This document shows positions 1-9,340 of a stretch of DNA of 64,000 nt, one piece after another. The notes under the pieces were generated by a model, which did no database searches, had not been told where the DNA came from, and saw only the letters and a program-made list of their open reading frames with translations. A program made the position numbers and the translations under genes. The stretch comes from Enhydrobacter aerosaccus (GTDB taxonomy: Bacteria; Pseudomonadota; Alphaproteobacteria; Reyranellales; Reyranellaceae), in assembly GCF_900167455.1 (NCBI RefSeq), contig NZ_FUWJ01000001.1, positions 930,001 to 994,000 on the forward strand, written 5' to 3'. The stretch's first letter is position 1; every line of letters starts with the position of its first letter.

Positions 1-8
1 TTTGGTCA

Positions 9-1778
9 ATGAACGCTGTCCTGGGCGACCTCCCCACCTGGAACCTGTCCGACCTCTATTCGAGTCCTGTTGGAACGGATCTCGAGCGCGACCTGAAGCG
101 CGCAGCCGGGGAGGCGGAGGCCTTCGCGAAGGCCTACGAGGGCAAGGTTGCGTCGCTCGACGGTGCCGCGCTGGGCAGCGCGATTGCACGATACGAGGTG
201 CTTCAGGATTTGATGGGGCGCATCGGCTCCTACGCCTCGCTCTACTACGCGCAGGACATGGCAGATCCGCAGCGTGGCCAGTTCTCGCAGAATGTGTCGG
301 AGAAACTGACCGACATCGGTTCGACGCTGGTGTTCTTCCGGCTCGAGATCAACAAGATCGAGGACGCCGATCTTGCCGAGAAGCAGAAGGATCCGGTGCT
401 GGCCAAGTATGGTCCGTGGCTGCGTGACCTGCGCGTGTTCCGTCCGCATCAGCTCTCGGACGAGTTGGAGAAGGCGCTGCACGAAAAGTATGTCGTCGGT
501 CGTGCCGCCTGGTCGCGCCTGTTCGACGAGACCATCGCCCGGCTTCGCTATCCGTTCCGCAACGAAATGCTGAGCGAGCCCCAGATCCTCGACAAGCTGT
601 CGAACAAGGATCCGGACATCCGCAAGGAAGCCGCCAAATCCTTCGGCAAGGTGCAGGGCGAGAATATCGGCGTCTTCTCGCTGATCACCAACACCTTGGC
701 CAAGGACAAGGAGATCGAGGACCGCTGGCGCCATTACGCCCGGCCACAGTCGGCCATGAACCTTGCCAACGTGGTCGAGGACGAAGTCGTGGATGCCCTC
801 GCCACCGCCGTGAAGGCAGCCTATCCGCGTCTCGCCCATCGCTACTACAAGCTCAAGGCCAAGTGGTTCGGCGTCGACAGGATGCCGTACTGGGACCGCA
901 ATGCGCCTCTGCCGGAACACGACGATCGCACGATTCCCTGGAACGAGGCGGAGAAGATCGTCCTCGATGCCTATGGCGCCTTCTCGCCGGCACTGGCCGA
1001 TGTCGGGCGCAAGTTCTTCGGCACCGGGTGGATCGATGCCCCGGCGCGCCCCGGCAAGTCGCCCGGCGCCTTCGCCCATCCGACCGTACCGTCGGCGCAT
1101 CCCTATCTGCTGCTGAACTACCAGGGCAAGGTGCGTGACGTGATGACCCTGGCGCATGAGCTGGGGCACGGCGTGCATCAGGTGCTGGCGGCGCCGCAGG
1201 GCGCCCTGATGGCTGACACACCGCTGACGCTCGCAGAGACGGCCTCGGTGTTCGGCGAGATGCTGACCTTCCAGTCGCTGCTCAAGACGGCACCCGACAA
1301 GAGCACCCGCAAAGCCATGCTCGCCGGCAAGGTCGAGGACATGCTGAATACGGTGGTGCGCCAGATCGCCTTCTACGATTTCGAATCGCGCCTGCATATC
1401 GAGCGGCGCAAGGGCGAGTTGACACCCGATGCCATTGGCGAGATCTGGATGGCGGTGCAGAGCGAGAGCCTTGGCCCGGCCTTCACCTTCGACGACGAGT
1501 ACAAATACTACTGGTCCTATATCGGCCACTTCATTCACTCGCCGTTCTATGTCTACGCCTATGCTTTCGGCGATTGCCTGGTGAATTCGCTGTACGCGGC
1601 CTATCAGTCCGGTTTGCCGGGCTTCGAGGGCAAGTATCTCGACATGCTGAAGGCGGGCGGCATCAAGCGGCACAAGGAACTGCTTGCGCCGTTCGGGCTC
1701 GACGCGTCCGATCCCGCTTTCTGGGATCGTGGGTTGGGCGTGATCTCGGGGTTGGTGGACGAGCTCGAGAAGCTTTGA
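9..1778 (+). CDS. pepF: M3 family oligoendopeptidase F-type metallopeptidase
   Basis: This 589-residue protein is a cytoplasmic zinc peptidase of the M3/PepF family, which cuts short peptides. The zinc motif HELGH is at residues 383-387, followed about 25 residues later by a helix with ETASVFGE that supplies the third zinc ligand. The C-terminal half carries the family's aromatic stretch (YKYYWSYIGHF). Length is normal for PepF. The ATG lies only eight bases from the window edge, so an upstream start cannot be excluded, but the N-terminus (LPTWNLSDLY) is where family members usually begin. The kinase gene follows after two bases, so the two are probably co-transcribed. Confidence 0.93.
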   Translation: MNAVLGDLPTWNLSDLYSSPVGTDLERDLKRAAGEAEAFAKAYEGKVASLDGAALGSAIARYEVLQDLMGRIGSYASLYYAQDMADPQRGQFSQNVSEKLTDIGSTLVFFRLEINKIEDADLAEKQKDPVLAKYGPWLRDLRVFRPHQLSDELEKALHEKYVVGRAAWSRLFDETIARLRYPFRNEMLSEPQILDKLSNKDPDIRKEAAKSFGKVQGENIGVFSLITNTLAKDKEIEDRWRHYARPQSAMNLANVVEDEVVDALATAVKAAYPRLAHRYYKLKAKWFGVDRMPYWDRNAPLPEHDDRTIPWNEAEKIVLDAYGAFSPALADVGRKFFGTGWIDAPARPGKSPGAFAHPTVPSAHPYLLLNYQGKVRDVMTLAHELGHGVHQVLAAPQGALMADTPLTLAETASVFGEMLTFQSLLKTAPDKSTRKAMLAGKVEDMLNTVVRQIAFYDFESRLHIERRKGELTPDAIGEIWMAVQSESLGPAFTFDDEYKYYWSYIGHFIHSPFYVYAYAFGDCLVNSLYAAYQSGLPGFEGKYLDMLKAGGIKRHKELLAPFGLDASDPAFWDRGLGVISGLVDELEKL

Positions 1779-1780
1779 TC

Positions 1781-3115
1781 ATGGCCGACGAGGGCGACAG
1801 TCTAGGCGGACGGCTGGGCCGCTATGCTCGGGTCGGCGCCTCGGTGGGCGGGCTGGCGGCGCGGCTCGCCGGCGAGCGCTATCTCGGCCTGTCTCTCGAC
1901 CGGGACCGCCACGCCACGGAACTAAAGGTCGCACTGGGCGGGCTGAAGGGGCCGCTCATGAAGGCGGCGCAGCTTCTCGCCACCATCCCTGACGCGCTGC
2001 CGCCGGAATATGCCCGTGAGCTTGCGCAGCTCCAGGCCAATGCGCCGGCCATGGGATGGGCCTTCGTGCGCCGGCGCATGGCGACGGAGCTCGGTCCCGA
2101 CTGGCAGGCCAAGTTCGCGCGCTTCGACAAGGAAGCGTCCTTTGCAGCCTCCCTGGGCCAAGTCCACCATGCTGTCCTGCTCGGTGGGCAGGAAGCGGCC
2201 GTGAAGCTTCAATATCCCGACATGAGTGCGGCGCTCGAAGCCGATCTGAACCAGCTCAAGCTGGTGTTCGCCATCGGCCAGCGCTTCGATCCGGCGATCC
2301 GCACGGATGAGATCCACGCCGAGATCACGAGCCGCCTGCGCGAAGAGCTGGATTATCGGCGCGAAGCCCGTCATGTCGCCCTTTATCGCCACATGCTCCG
2401 TCAAGAAGCGCGGATCCATGTACCCGAGGTCGTGGCCGGCTATTCGACCGATCGTCTGCTGACGATGAACTGGCTCGCTGGCGAGCCGCTGTTGAACTGG
2501 AAGGCGCGGTCGCAGGAAGAGCGGAATGCGCTCGCCGCCGACATGTTCCGCGCCTGGTACATTCCCTTTTACTCCTACGGCGTGATCCACGGGGATCCGC
2601 ATCTTGGCAACTACTCGGTCCGGGCCGACGGGTCCGTGAACCTCATGGACTTTGGCTGCGTGCGGATATTCCCGCCGCGCTTCGTGCGCGGCTCGATCGA
2701 GCTCTATCGGGCCCTTATGGCCGACGATCTGGACCGTGCCGTCGCCGCCTATGAAGATTGGGGATTCAGCGGTCTGTCGCGCGACATGATCGTCATCCTG
2801 AATCGCTGGGCGGCGTTCCTTTATGGTCCCCTGATGGATGACCGGGAGCGCCGCTTGACGGAAGGTGTCGCGGAAGGCTTCGGTCGCGACACCGCGCAGA
2901 AGGTGTTTGGAGAATTGCGCCGCCTGGGCGGGGTGCGTCCCCCGCGTGAGTTTGTGTTCATGGATCGCGCCGCGGTCGGGCTCGGGTCGGTATTCATTCA
3001 TTTGCGGGCCTCGATCAACTGGCACCGACTGTTCGAGAGTCTGATCGATGGCTTCGATGTCGATGCTCTCGCGCTTCGCCAGCAGGAGGCGCTTACCGAG
3101 GCAGGCCTGTCGTGA
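1781..3115 (+). CDS. AarF/ABC1/UbiB-type atypical kinase
   Basis: This 444-residue protein belongs to the ABC1/ADCK/UbiB family of atypical kinases or ATPases linked to ubiquinone synthesis and lipid handling. An N-terminal KxGQ-type helix appears as KAAQ (in LMKAAQLLATIPD), with Ala in place of the usual Gly. It is followed by the A-rich nucleotide loop (ASLGQVHHA), the lysine strand (AAVKLQYP), the catalytic HGDPHLGN and the DFG (LMDFGCVR). The ATG starts two bases after the peptidase stop. An in-frame extension upstream overlaps that peptidase and is unlikely. Its stop overlaps the start of the epimerase gene by four bases (GTGA), which argues for one operon. The exact substrate cannot be read from sequence. 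Confidence 0.88.
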   Translation: MADEGDSLGGRLGRYARVGASVGGLAARLAGERYLGLSLDRDRHATELKVALGGLKGPLMKAAQLLATIPDALPPEYARELAQLQANAPAMGWAFVRRRMATELGPDWQAKFARFDKEASFAASLGQVHHAVLLGGQEAAVKLQYPDMSAALEADLNQLKLVFAIGQRFDPAIRTDEIHAEITSRLREELDYRREARHVALYRHMLRQEARIHVPEVVAGYSTDRLLTMNWLAGEPLLNWKARSQEERNALAADMFRAWYIPFYSYGVIHGDPHLGNYSVRADGSVNLMDFGCVRIFPPRFVRGSIELYRALMADDLDRAVAAYEDWGFSGLSRDMIVILNRWAAFLYGPLMDDRERRLTEGVAEGFGRDTAQKVFGELRRLGGVRPPREFVFMDRAAVGLGSVFIHLRASINWHRLFESLIDGFDVDALALRQQEALTEAGLS

Positions 3116-4077
3116 ACATTCTGGTCACAGGTTCTTCCGGATGGCTTGGGCAGCATCTGGTGCCGCGCCTGAAGAAGGCCGGGCATCGTGTCGTCGGCTT
3201 CGATCCGGTGCCAGGGCCTCATACCGACGTTGTTGCCTCAGTGACCGATCGGCCGAGCGTCCGCACGGCCATCCGGGGCAACGCCATCCAGGCCATCATC
3301 CATGCCGGCGCGCTGCATAAGCCGCAACTTGCCACCCATGACAGCGGCGAGTTCGTGTCGATCAACATCCAGGGGACGATGAATCTTCTCGAAGAGGCGT
3401 CGGCGCCCGGGTCGCCGGTGGACCGCTTCGTCTTCACGTCGACGACCTCGCTGATGGTGTCGCGGCAGATTCGCGAGGCGCACCGGCGTGGCGTTCACCG
3501 TGCCTTCTGGATCGACGAGGAGATGGGCCCGCTCGAACCGCGCAACATCTATGGCGTCACCAAATTCGCGGCCGAACATCTCTGTCGAATGGTCCATGAC
3601 ACATCGGGACTGCCGATCGTCATACTGCGCACTGGGCGGTTCTTTCCGGAAGAAGACGACATGGCGCACGAGATCATCCAGTCGGATGCCAACATAAAGG
3701 CCAACGAATTCCTGTTTCGTCGGCTCACCGTGGAGGATGCCGCGCGGGCCCATGTCGTGGCGCTGGATCGGGCGCCGCAGATCGGTTTCGACACCTTCAT
3801 CATCTCGGCGCTGACGCCGTTCAGCCCGGAAGACTGCGACCAGCTCATGGAATATGCGCCACTGGTCGTGCATCGCTACTTTCCACGCTATCGCGAGATT
3901 TATGCGCGCCGAGGCTGGACGATGTTCGACTACATCGATCGGGTCTACGACTCGAGCAAGGCGATGCGCCGCCTTGGTTTCGTCTGCTCGACGGACTTCG
4001 GCGATATCCTCACCCAGATGGATCGCGAGGATGGCGTCGTCGACACGCCGTTCAGCCGCGTACCCTGGGCATCATGA
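3112..4077 (+). CDS. NAD-dependent epimerase/dehydratase (extended SDR)
   Basis: This 321-residue extended short-chain dehydrogenase has an N-terminal Rossmann motif (VTGSSGWLG, residues 5-13) and the catalytic YxxxK (YGVTK near residue 147). It probably acts on a nucleotide sugar or similar NAD(P)-dependent substrate; which one is not visible. The GTG start overlaps the kinase stop, so translation is probably coupled. The last 26 bases overlap the 3' end of the convergent TPP-dependent enzyme gene. Confidence 0.88.
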   Translation: MNILVTGSSGWLGQHLVPRLKKAGHRVVGFDPVPGPHTDVVASVTDRPSVRTAIRGNAIQAIIHAGALHKPQLATHDSGEFVSINIQGTMNLLEEASAPGSPVDRFVFTSTTSLMVSRQIREAHRRGVHRAFWIDEEMGPLEPRNIYGVTKFAAEHLCRMVHDTSGLPIVILRTGRFFPEEDDMAHEIIQSDANIKANEFLFRRLTVEDAARAHVVALDRAPQIGFDTFIISALTPFSPEDCDQLMEYAPLVVHRYFPRYREIYARRGWTMFDYIDRVYDSSKAMRRLGFVCSTDFGDILTQMDREDGVVDTPFSRVPWAS

Positions 4078-5677
4078 TCAGGTCCCACGGGCTTGGCATG
4101 TCACCGTGCGGCACCCAGACGAGGGCAGGGGCATCGAGCGCAAAGGCCTTGTGCAGCGCGTCCTCCAGTTGGTTCGCGGTCACGGCCTTGAAGGAGGCGA
4201 TGCCGAAGGACTCCGCGAGCTGGGCGAAGTTCGGGTTGTGGAGATCCGAAGCGATCAGACGATTGCCATAGCGTTCCTGCTGAATGCGCCTGACATTGCC
4301 GAAAGCGCCGTTGTCGAACACGACGAGTACGACAGCGATGTTGTGGCGGACGGCGGTGGCGAGTTCACCGATCTGATACATCGCGCCGCCATCGCCGGTG
4401 ATGGACAGCACTTTCCGGTGAGGCATCGCCACCTTGGCGCCGAGTGCCGTCCCCAGTCCCCAGCCCAAATTGTCCTGATACCCCGGTGACAGGAAGGTCC
4501 GGGGCTTTTCGATCGGCAGGGCGACACGTGATGCGAAGCCGACCTGGCACACTTCATCGACGAAGATTCCATCTTCGGGAAGGGCAGCCCGGATCGCCTT
4601 GAGGAAGCCAAGCTGGGGTTCGAGGCGCGATAGTCGCTCGGCCAGCCACGCACGGTGACTGTTCAGCTCTTCATCCCGCGGGGCGCGTTTGCGGTTGTGC
4701 CTGGGAAGCGCGGCAATCAGGGCCCGCAGCTGCACAGCGGCATCTCCCACCAGTGCCACGTCGGGCCTGCGCAGCCGGTCGGGCTCCTCGGGATCGATGT
4801 CGATGCGCACGACCTTGAGCTGGTCGTCGATCCCCCAGCCGCCATTCTGGATGAAGAAGCGCGTCCCGATCGCCAGAACGGCGTCGGCATCCTTCCACAG
4901 GCGATGACCGACCGGCATGTCGACTGCCAGCCGGTGCGAACTTGATATGACTCCCCGTCCGCGGCGGTAGGAGCTGACGGGCGCCTCCAGCATCTCGGCG
5001 ATCCTGGCGACTTCGGCGCTCGCCTCCTGCGCGCCGCCGCCCAGGACCAGGATCGGGCGCTCGGCCTGGCCGAGGAGTTTGGCCGCTCGTTCGATCGCTT
5101 CGTCGTCGACGGTTTCGAATGGCAGAGGAAGAGGCGCATCGGGCAAGGCCACTTCGGCTCGCTGCGCCCATGTGTCCAGCGCGCACTCAAGGGCAACCGG
5201 GCGTTGGCGACCCGAGCGCGCCTGCCAGATCGCCTCCGAGACCAGCCTTGGCGCTTCCTGGGGACTCCTGATGCGGTCGGCCCATTTGGTGATGTGACGC
5301 ATCAGGCCGAGCTGATCGTGGATCTCATGCAAATGGCCATGACCGCGGTCGATATCGGCCTGAGGGATCTGGCCGATCAGGCCCAGCACGGGAGCGTTCA
5401 TGCCGTAGGCCGTCAGCAGGGCGGAACTGGCATTGAGCATGCCCGGACCGGGCACGACGGCGAAGGCCTGTGGCTTGCCGGTGACGAGCGCCGCACCCAG
5501 CGCCATGTAGGCAGCCGTCTGCTCATGCCTCGGATGGATCACACGCAAGCGCTCGCCGGTATGGTAAAAGGCATCGAACAAGGGATCGTTATGCAGGCCG
5601 GGCAGGGCATAGACCGTATCGACTTCATGTCGCAGCAATGTCTCGACGGTTGCTTCGGCAGTGCTCATGCGCGGCAT
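4052..5677 (-). CDS. Thiamine-pyrophosphate-dependent enzyme (acetolactate synthase/decarboxylase family)
   Basis: This 541-residue protein has all three TPP-enzyme domains: an N-terminal PYR domain with the cofactor-activating Glu52 (PRHEQTAAY), a central Rossmann-like domain, and a C-terminal PP domain with the GDG...N signature (ITGDGGAMYQ, then FDNGAFGN). It resembles acetolactate synthase large subunits and related 2-oxoacid decarboxylases. No regulatory small subunit lies beside it, so a catabolic decarboxylase or carboligase is likelier than branched-chain amino-acid synthesis. A second ATG at 5668 (MSTAEAT) is an equally plausible start. The 3' end overlaps the convergent epimerase gene. 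Confidence 0.85.
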   Translation of the reverse strand: MPRMSTAEATVETLLRHEVDTVYALPGLHNDPLFDAFYHTGERLRVIHPRHEQTAAYMALGAALVTGKPQAFAVVPGPGMLNASSALLTAYGMNAPVLGLIGQIPQADIDRGHGHLHEIHDQLGLMRHITKWADRIRSPQEAPRLVSEAIWQARSGRQRPVALECALDTWAQRAEVALPDAPLPLPFETVDDEAIERAAKLLGQAERPILVLGGGAQEASAEVARIAEMLEAPVSSYRRGRGVISSSHRLAVDMPVGHRLWKDADAVLAIGTRFFIQNGGWGIDDQLKVVRIDIDPEEPDRLRRPDVALVGDAAVQLRALIAALPRHNRKRAPRDEELNSHRAWLAERLSRLEPQLGFLKAIRAALPEDGIFVDEVCQVGFASRVALPIEKPRTFLSPGYQDNLGWGLGTALGAKVAMPHRKVLSITGDGGAMYQIGELATAVRHNIAVVLVVFDNGAFGNVRRIQQERYGNRLIASDLHNPNFAQLAESFGIASFKAVTANQLEDALHKAFALDAPALVWVPHGDMPSPWDLIMMPRVRG

Positions 5678-5706
5678 GCAGACGTCCTTTCAGGGCCTGC
5701 AGGAAG

Positions 5707-6399
5707 ATGATGCTCGCGCGTCTCGAGAGTCCATGGAATTCCATCAAGGCGCAGCCATTGCGCTGGGCCATTGTCACCATGCTCCTTGCCGTCATCATGA
5801 CCGCCGCGAGCGTCTGGTTCGCGGAGCGCCTTCAGGAGTTCCTGGGCGACGGCAGCATGACTGCCGACCCGGCGCGGGTACCGGCCGTGCAGGTGGCGTT
5901 GGTCCTGGGGACGTCGCGTCTGATGCCGAGCGGAGCCCCCAACCTGACGTTCGACTATCGGCTGGATGCTGCTGCCGCCCTGTGGAAGGCCGGCAAGGCG
6001 AGATATTTCATCGTCAGCGGCAATCACACCGGCCGCTATGACGAGCCTGCGGACATGCGGGCAGGGCTCATCGAGCGGGGCGTCCCGCCCGATGCGATCT
6101 ATCGCGACGGCAAGGGGTTCCGCACCTGGGACTCGGTGGTTCGAGCCCATAAGGTCTTCGGCCTCGATCGAATGGTGATCGTGTCGCAGCGCTCGCACGT
6201 CGCGCGGGCGCTTTTCCTCGCGCGCAGTCTCGGGATGGAGGCCTATGGCTTCGATGCCAGGGAAGAGCCCGAAATGCCGCTGATGATGCGCGTGCGTCCC
6301 TATCTGGCAGCCGTTCTTTCCTACTATGACGCGTGGAGGGGCGTGTTGCCCCACCATATCGGACCGCAGGTAATGGTCGGCGCGGATCCGGCGCTCTGA
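5707..6399 (+). CDS. DUF218 (SanA/YdcF family) membrane-anchored protein, copy 1
   Basis: This 230-residue protein has one N-terminal membrane segment (about residues 15-35) and a DUF218 domain: VALVLGTS, the DYRLDAAAALWKAG helix, IVSGN, and SQRSHVARALFLAR. SanA/YdcF proteins are linked to envelope integrity and vancomycin sensitivity; their chemistry is not settled. Two ATGs are adjacent (5707 and 5710) behind an AGGA sequence, and the second has the better spacing. A related gene follows after two bases, so this is a tandem duplication in one operon. Confidence 0.82.
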   Translation: MMLARLESPWNSIKAQPLRWAIVTMLLAVIMTAASVWFAERLQEFLGDGSMTADPARVPAVQVALVLGTSRLMPSGAPNLTFDYRLDAAAALWKAGKARYFIVSGNHTGRYDEPADMRAGLIERGVPPDAIYRDGKGFRTWDSVVRAHKVFGLDRMVIVSQRSHVARALFLARSLGMEAYGFDAREEPEMPLMMRVRPYLAAVLSYYDAWRGVLPHHIGPQVMVGADPAL

Positions 6400-6401
6400 T
6401 C

Positions 6402-7058
6402 ATGCGTCTTGCGCTTTACGGCGTGCTTGCCGTCATCGGGGCTGTGCTCCTTGTCGCGCTGGTTGCCTGGATGGCTCAGCGGCGGCTCGAAGCTCTGGCG
6501 GCTCCCTTCATCGTCGACGATGCAGCGGCCCTCCCGACTGTGGAGGTTGCTTTGGTCCTGGGCGCCGCGCCGATCGGTCCGGAAGGCGGCCCCAACCGCT
6601 ACTTTGAGCGCCGTCTCGATGCGGCCGCGGCCCTGTGGAGCGCAGGCAAGGCGAAATACCTGTTGGTCAGCGGCGATCGGCGCGGTCCGGCTTACGACGA
6701 ACCGACGGCGATGCGGGCCGGGTTGGTCGGCCGGGGTGTCCCGGCCGATGTGATCTATCGCGACTTCGCCGGTGTTCGAACGCGCGATTCGATCCTGAGG
6801 GCCGAGGAGGTCTTCGGGCAGAAGCGACTGATCATCGTGTCGCAGCACTTTCACCTTGCCCGCGCCATCTTCCTCGCCCGCGAGGAGGGCATCGAGGCCT
6901 GGGGACTGGCGGCCCGCGACGTCGACCGGCCCTACAGCATCTTCACGACGCTGCGCCGCTATCCCTCGGCGCTGCGGGCCTACTATGACGTGTGGTTCGA
7001 CACGCCCGCCCGCCATGCCGCGAAGCCGGTCGTCATCGGAGTCGACCCTCCGTCCTAG
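6402..7058 (+). CDS. DUF218 (SanA/YdcF family) membrane-anchored protein, copy 2
   Basis: This 218-residue paralogue of the preceding gene has the same plan: an N-terminal membrane helix (ALYGVLAVIGAVLLVALVA), then VALVLGAAP, RRLDAAAALWSAGKAKY, LVSGD and VSQHFHLARAIFLAR. The pair is clearly homologous along its whole length but well diverged, so the duplication is old. The two genes are separated by two bases, so they are almost certainly co-translated. The 3' end overlaps the convergent 2-hydroxyacid dehydrogenase gene by 26 bases. Confidence 0.82.
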   Translation: MRLALYGVLAVIGAVLLVALVAWMAQRRLEALAAPFIVDDAAALPTVEVALVLGAAPIGPEGGPNRYFERRLDAAAALWSAGKAKYLLVSGDRRGPAYDEPTAMRAGLVGRGVPADVIYRDFAGVRTRDSILRAEEVFGQKRLIIVSQHFHLARAIFLAREEGIEAWGLAARDVDRPYSIFTTLRRYPSALRAYYDVWFDTPARHAAKPVVIGVDPPS

Positions 7059-8028
7059 CGGCCAGGTCGCGCAATTCAGGCAAGGGCGTCACGACCGGCT
7101 TGCCCGCGAAATGGGCGTCGAGATTCTGGCAGACCAAGGCCGTCATGCGCGCCTGCGCATGTTCTGTGCCACCGCCGAAATGCGGGGTCATCACCAGATT
7201 GTCGAGGGGAAGAAACGCCTGGCCTTCGTAGGGTTCCTCGTCGAATACATCCAACGCCGCACCCTCGATCACGTTGTCGCGCAGGGCGTCGGCGAGCGCT
7301 GCTTCATCCACCGCCCAGCCTCGGCTGATGTTGACCAGGTGGCCGCGCGGGCCCAGCGCCTTCAGCACCTCGGCGTCGACGATATGCCTGTTGGAGGCAT
7401 CGGAGCGCAGGCAGACGATCAAATAGTCCGCCCATGTCGCGAGCGCCATGACGTCGGCAAAATAGGCATAGTCGACGTCGGCGCGTTTGTTCCTGTTGCA
7501 ATAGCCGATCTGCACGTCGAAGCCCTTGAGGCGCTTGGCGACCTCCATGCCAATGGCGCCAAGGCCGAGAATGCCGACCTTTCCACCGGTGAGGCCGGCG
7601 ATGGCGCCGAAGCGGTTAGGGATGCGTTTGGTCCATTCGCCGCGGCGGATCATCTTGTCGGCGCGCACGATGCGGCGCGTCGAGGCCAGCAGGATGCCGA
7701 CGGCCATCTCCGCGACGTCGGGCGCGTTGGCGTCGGCGCCGTGCGTGACGATGATGTTGCGGCGACGGGCGGCTTCGATATCGATGCGCTCGTAGCCGGT
7801 GCCGTAGCAGCAGATGATCGACAATCGCGGCAAGGCGGCCATCAACCTGTCGGAGGCGCCCACGCTTCCGGTCGTCACCAGCGCTTGCACACGCGGCGCA
7901 ACCTCGGGCGGAACGAGCGCGGGATCAGGCTTGTCCATATGTCCGACGATCTCGCAGTTTCGAGAGAAGGCTGCGAGTGTCTGCTTCGTGAAGGTGAAGC
8001 CAGTGAGAATGAATGGACGGTCAGCCAT
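7033..8028 (-). CDS. D-isomer-specific 2-hydroxyacid dehydrogenase (glyoxylate/hydroxypyruvate reductase-like)
   Basis: This roughly 331-residue NAD(P)-dependent oxidoreductase interconverts a 2-oxo acid and a D-2-hydroxy acid. Visible motifs are the coenzyme loop GLGAIGMEVA, the catalytic Arg in CLRSDASN, the DEEPYEGQ acidic region and the catalytic His in TPHFGGGTEHA. The ATG at 8028 (MADRPF) is preferred; an in-frame ATG at 8043 adds five residues. The gene diverges from pntAA across about 140 bases. Substrate choice (glyoxylate, hydroxypyruvate, other) cannot be told from sequence alone. Confidence 0.88.
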   Translation of the reverse strand: MADRPFILTGFTFTKQTLAAFSRNCEIVGHMDKPDPALVPPEVAPRVQALVTTGSVGASDRLMAALPRLSIICCYGTGYERIDIEAARRRNIIVTHGADANAPDVAEMAVGILLASTRRIVRADKMIRRGEWTKRIPNRFGAIAGLTGGKVGILGLGAIGMEVAKRLKGFDVQIGYCNRNKRADVDYAYFADVMALATWADYLIVCLRSDASNRHIVDAEVLKALGPRGHLVNISRGWAVDEAALADALRDNVIEGAALDVFDEEPYEGQAFLPLDNLVMTPHFGGGTEHAQARMTALVCQNLDAHFAGKPVVTPLPELRDLAARTEGRLR

Positions 8029-8171
8029 GATCTCGCCTAACACGCAACGGCCACGAGCGTAAATCCAGCCGTCTCACGCGGCGAAAAACCTCCTTGGCAA
8101 AGAACGAACGGCTGGGCATGGTTCGCATCCTAGTTTCCTTCCGCGCCCCCTGAAACGATCTGAAGCGCTCC

Positions 8172-9332
8172 ATGAAAATCGCCATCCTCAAAGAACGCCG
8201 GCCATACGAGACACGCGTGGCCGCAACGCCCGAGACCGTGAAGAAATTGAAGGCGCTCGGAGGGGAAGTGACCATCGAGGCCGGAGCCGGGATCGCGGCT
8301 GCCTATACCGACCAGGCCTATATGGACGCCGGGGCAAACATCGTGCCGGATGCGGCATCGGCGGTTGCAGCCGGCGATATCGTCTTCAAGATTCAGCGTC
8401 CGATGTCGGCGGCGGAAGGCCTCGACGAAATCGGCTTGCTGCGTTCCGGTCAGGTCCTGATGTCGCCCCTCGGGGCGCTCACGAATGCCGAGTTGGTGCA
8501 AACGCTTGCCGGGAAAGGCGTCACGGCTTTCGCGCTCGAGTTGATTCCGCGCATCACCCGGGCGCAGTCGATGGATATCCTGTCGTCGCAGGCGAACCTC
8601 GGCGGCTACAAGGCCGTGCTCGTGGCGGCGAACACCTTCGGCCGGATCTTTCCCCAGATGATGACGCCGGCTGGAACCCTTGCGCCGGCGCGGGCCTTCA
8701 TCATGGGCGTCGGCGTTGCCGGCCTGCAGGCGATCGCCACGGCTCGGCGACTCGGCGCCATCGTTTCGGCGACCGATGTGCGCCCCGCCACGAAGGAGCA
8801 GGTTCAGTCGCTGGGCGGCAAGTTCGTTGCCGTCGAGGACGAGGAGTTCAAGGCGGCGGAGACGGCCGGTGGCTACGCCAAGGAAATGAGCGCGGACTAT
8901 CGCGCCAAGCAGGCTGCATTGGTGGCCGATCACATCCGCCAGCAGGATATCGTCATCACAACGGCCCTCATTCCGGGCCGCAAGGCGCCGGTCCTGGTGA
9001 CCGAGGACATGGTGAAGACCATGAAGCCCGGCTCGGTCATCGTCGACATGGCGGTGGAGCAGGGCGGCAACTGCCCGCTCTCCGAATATGGCAAGGTGGT
9101 CGAGAAGTACGGCGTGAAACTCGTCGGCCCGGCCAATCTGCCGGCGGAGCTTCCGACCGATGCGTCGGCGCTGTTCTCGCGCAATCTGCTCAACTTCATC
9201 ACGCCCATGGTCGACAAGGAGACCAAGGCCCTGAAGATCGACGTCAACGACGAGGTCGTGAAGGGCACGCTCGTCACCCAGGGCGGGCAGATCGTGCATC
9301 CCTCCCTCATCCAGAATTCCGGCCAGAGCTAG
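8172..9332 (+). CDS. pntAA: NAD(P) transhydrogenase, alpha subunit part 1 (domain I)
   Basis: This 386-residue soluble NAD(H)-binding subunit belongs to the proton-translocating transhydrogenase, which uses the proton gradient to transfer hydride from NADH to NADP+. It starts with the family signature [20 protein letters not shown] and carries the alanine-dehydrogenase-like nucleotide fold ([19 protein letters not shown]) and the mobile loop region near [11 protein letters not shown]. The enzyme is split into three polypeptides here, as in Rhodospirillum and many other alphaproteobacteria. The next subunit starts eight bases downstream. Confidence 0.96.
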   Translation: MKIAILKERRPYETRVAATPETVKKLKALGGEVTIEAGAGIAAAYTDQAYMDAGANIVPDAASAVAAGDIVFKIQRPMSAAEGLDEIGLLRSGQVLMSPLGALTNAELVQTLAGKGVTAFALELIPRITRAQSMDILSSQANLGGYKAVLVAANTFGRIFPQMMTPAGTLAPARAFIMGVGVAGLQAIATARRLGAIVSATDVRPATKEQVQSLGGKFVAVEDEEFKAAETAGGYAKEMSADYRAKQAALVADHIRQQDIVITTALIPGRKAPVLVTEDMVKTMKPGSVIVDMAVEQGGNCPLSEYGKVVEKYGVKLVGPANLPAELPTDASALFSRNLLNFITPMVDKETKALKIDVNDEVVKGTLVTQGGQIVHPSLIQNSGQS

Positions 9333-9340
9333 GAGAAGGC

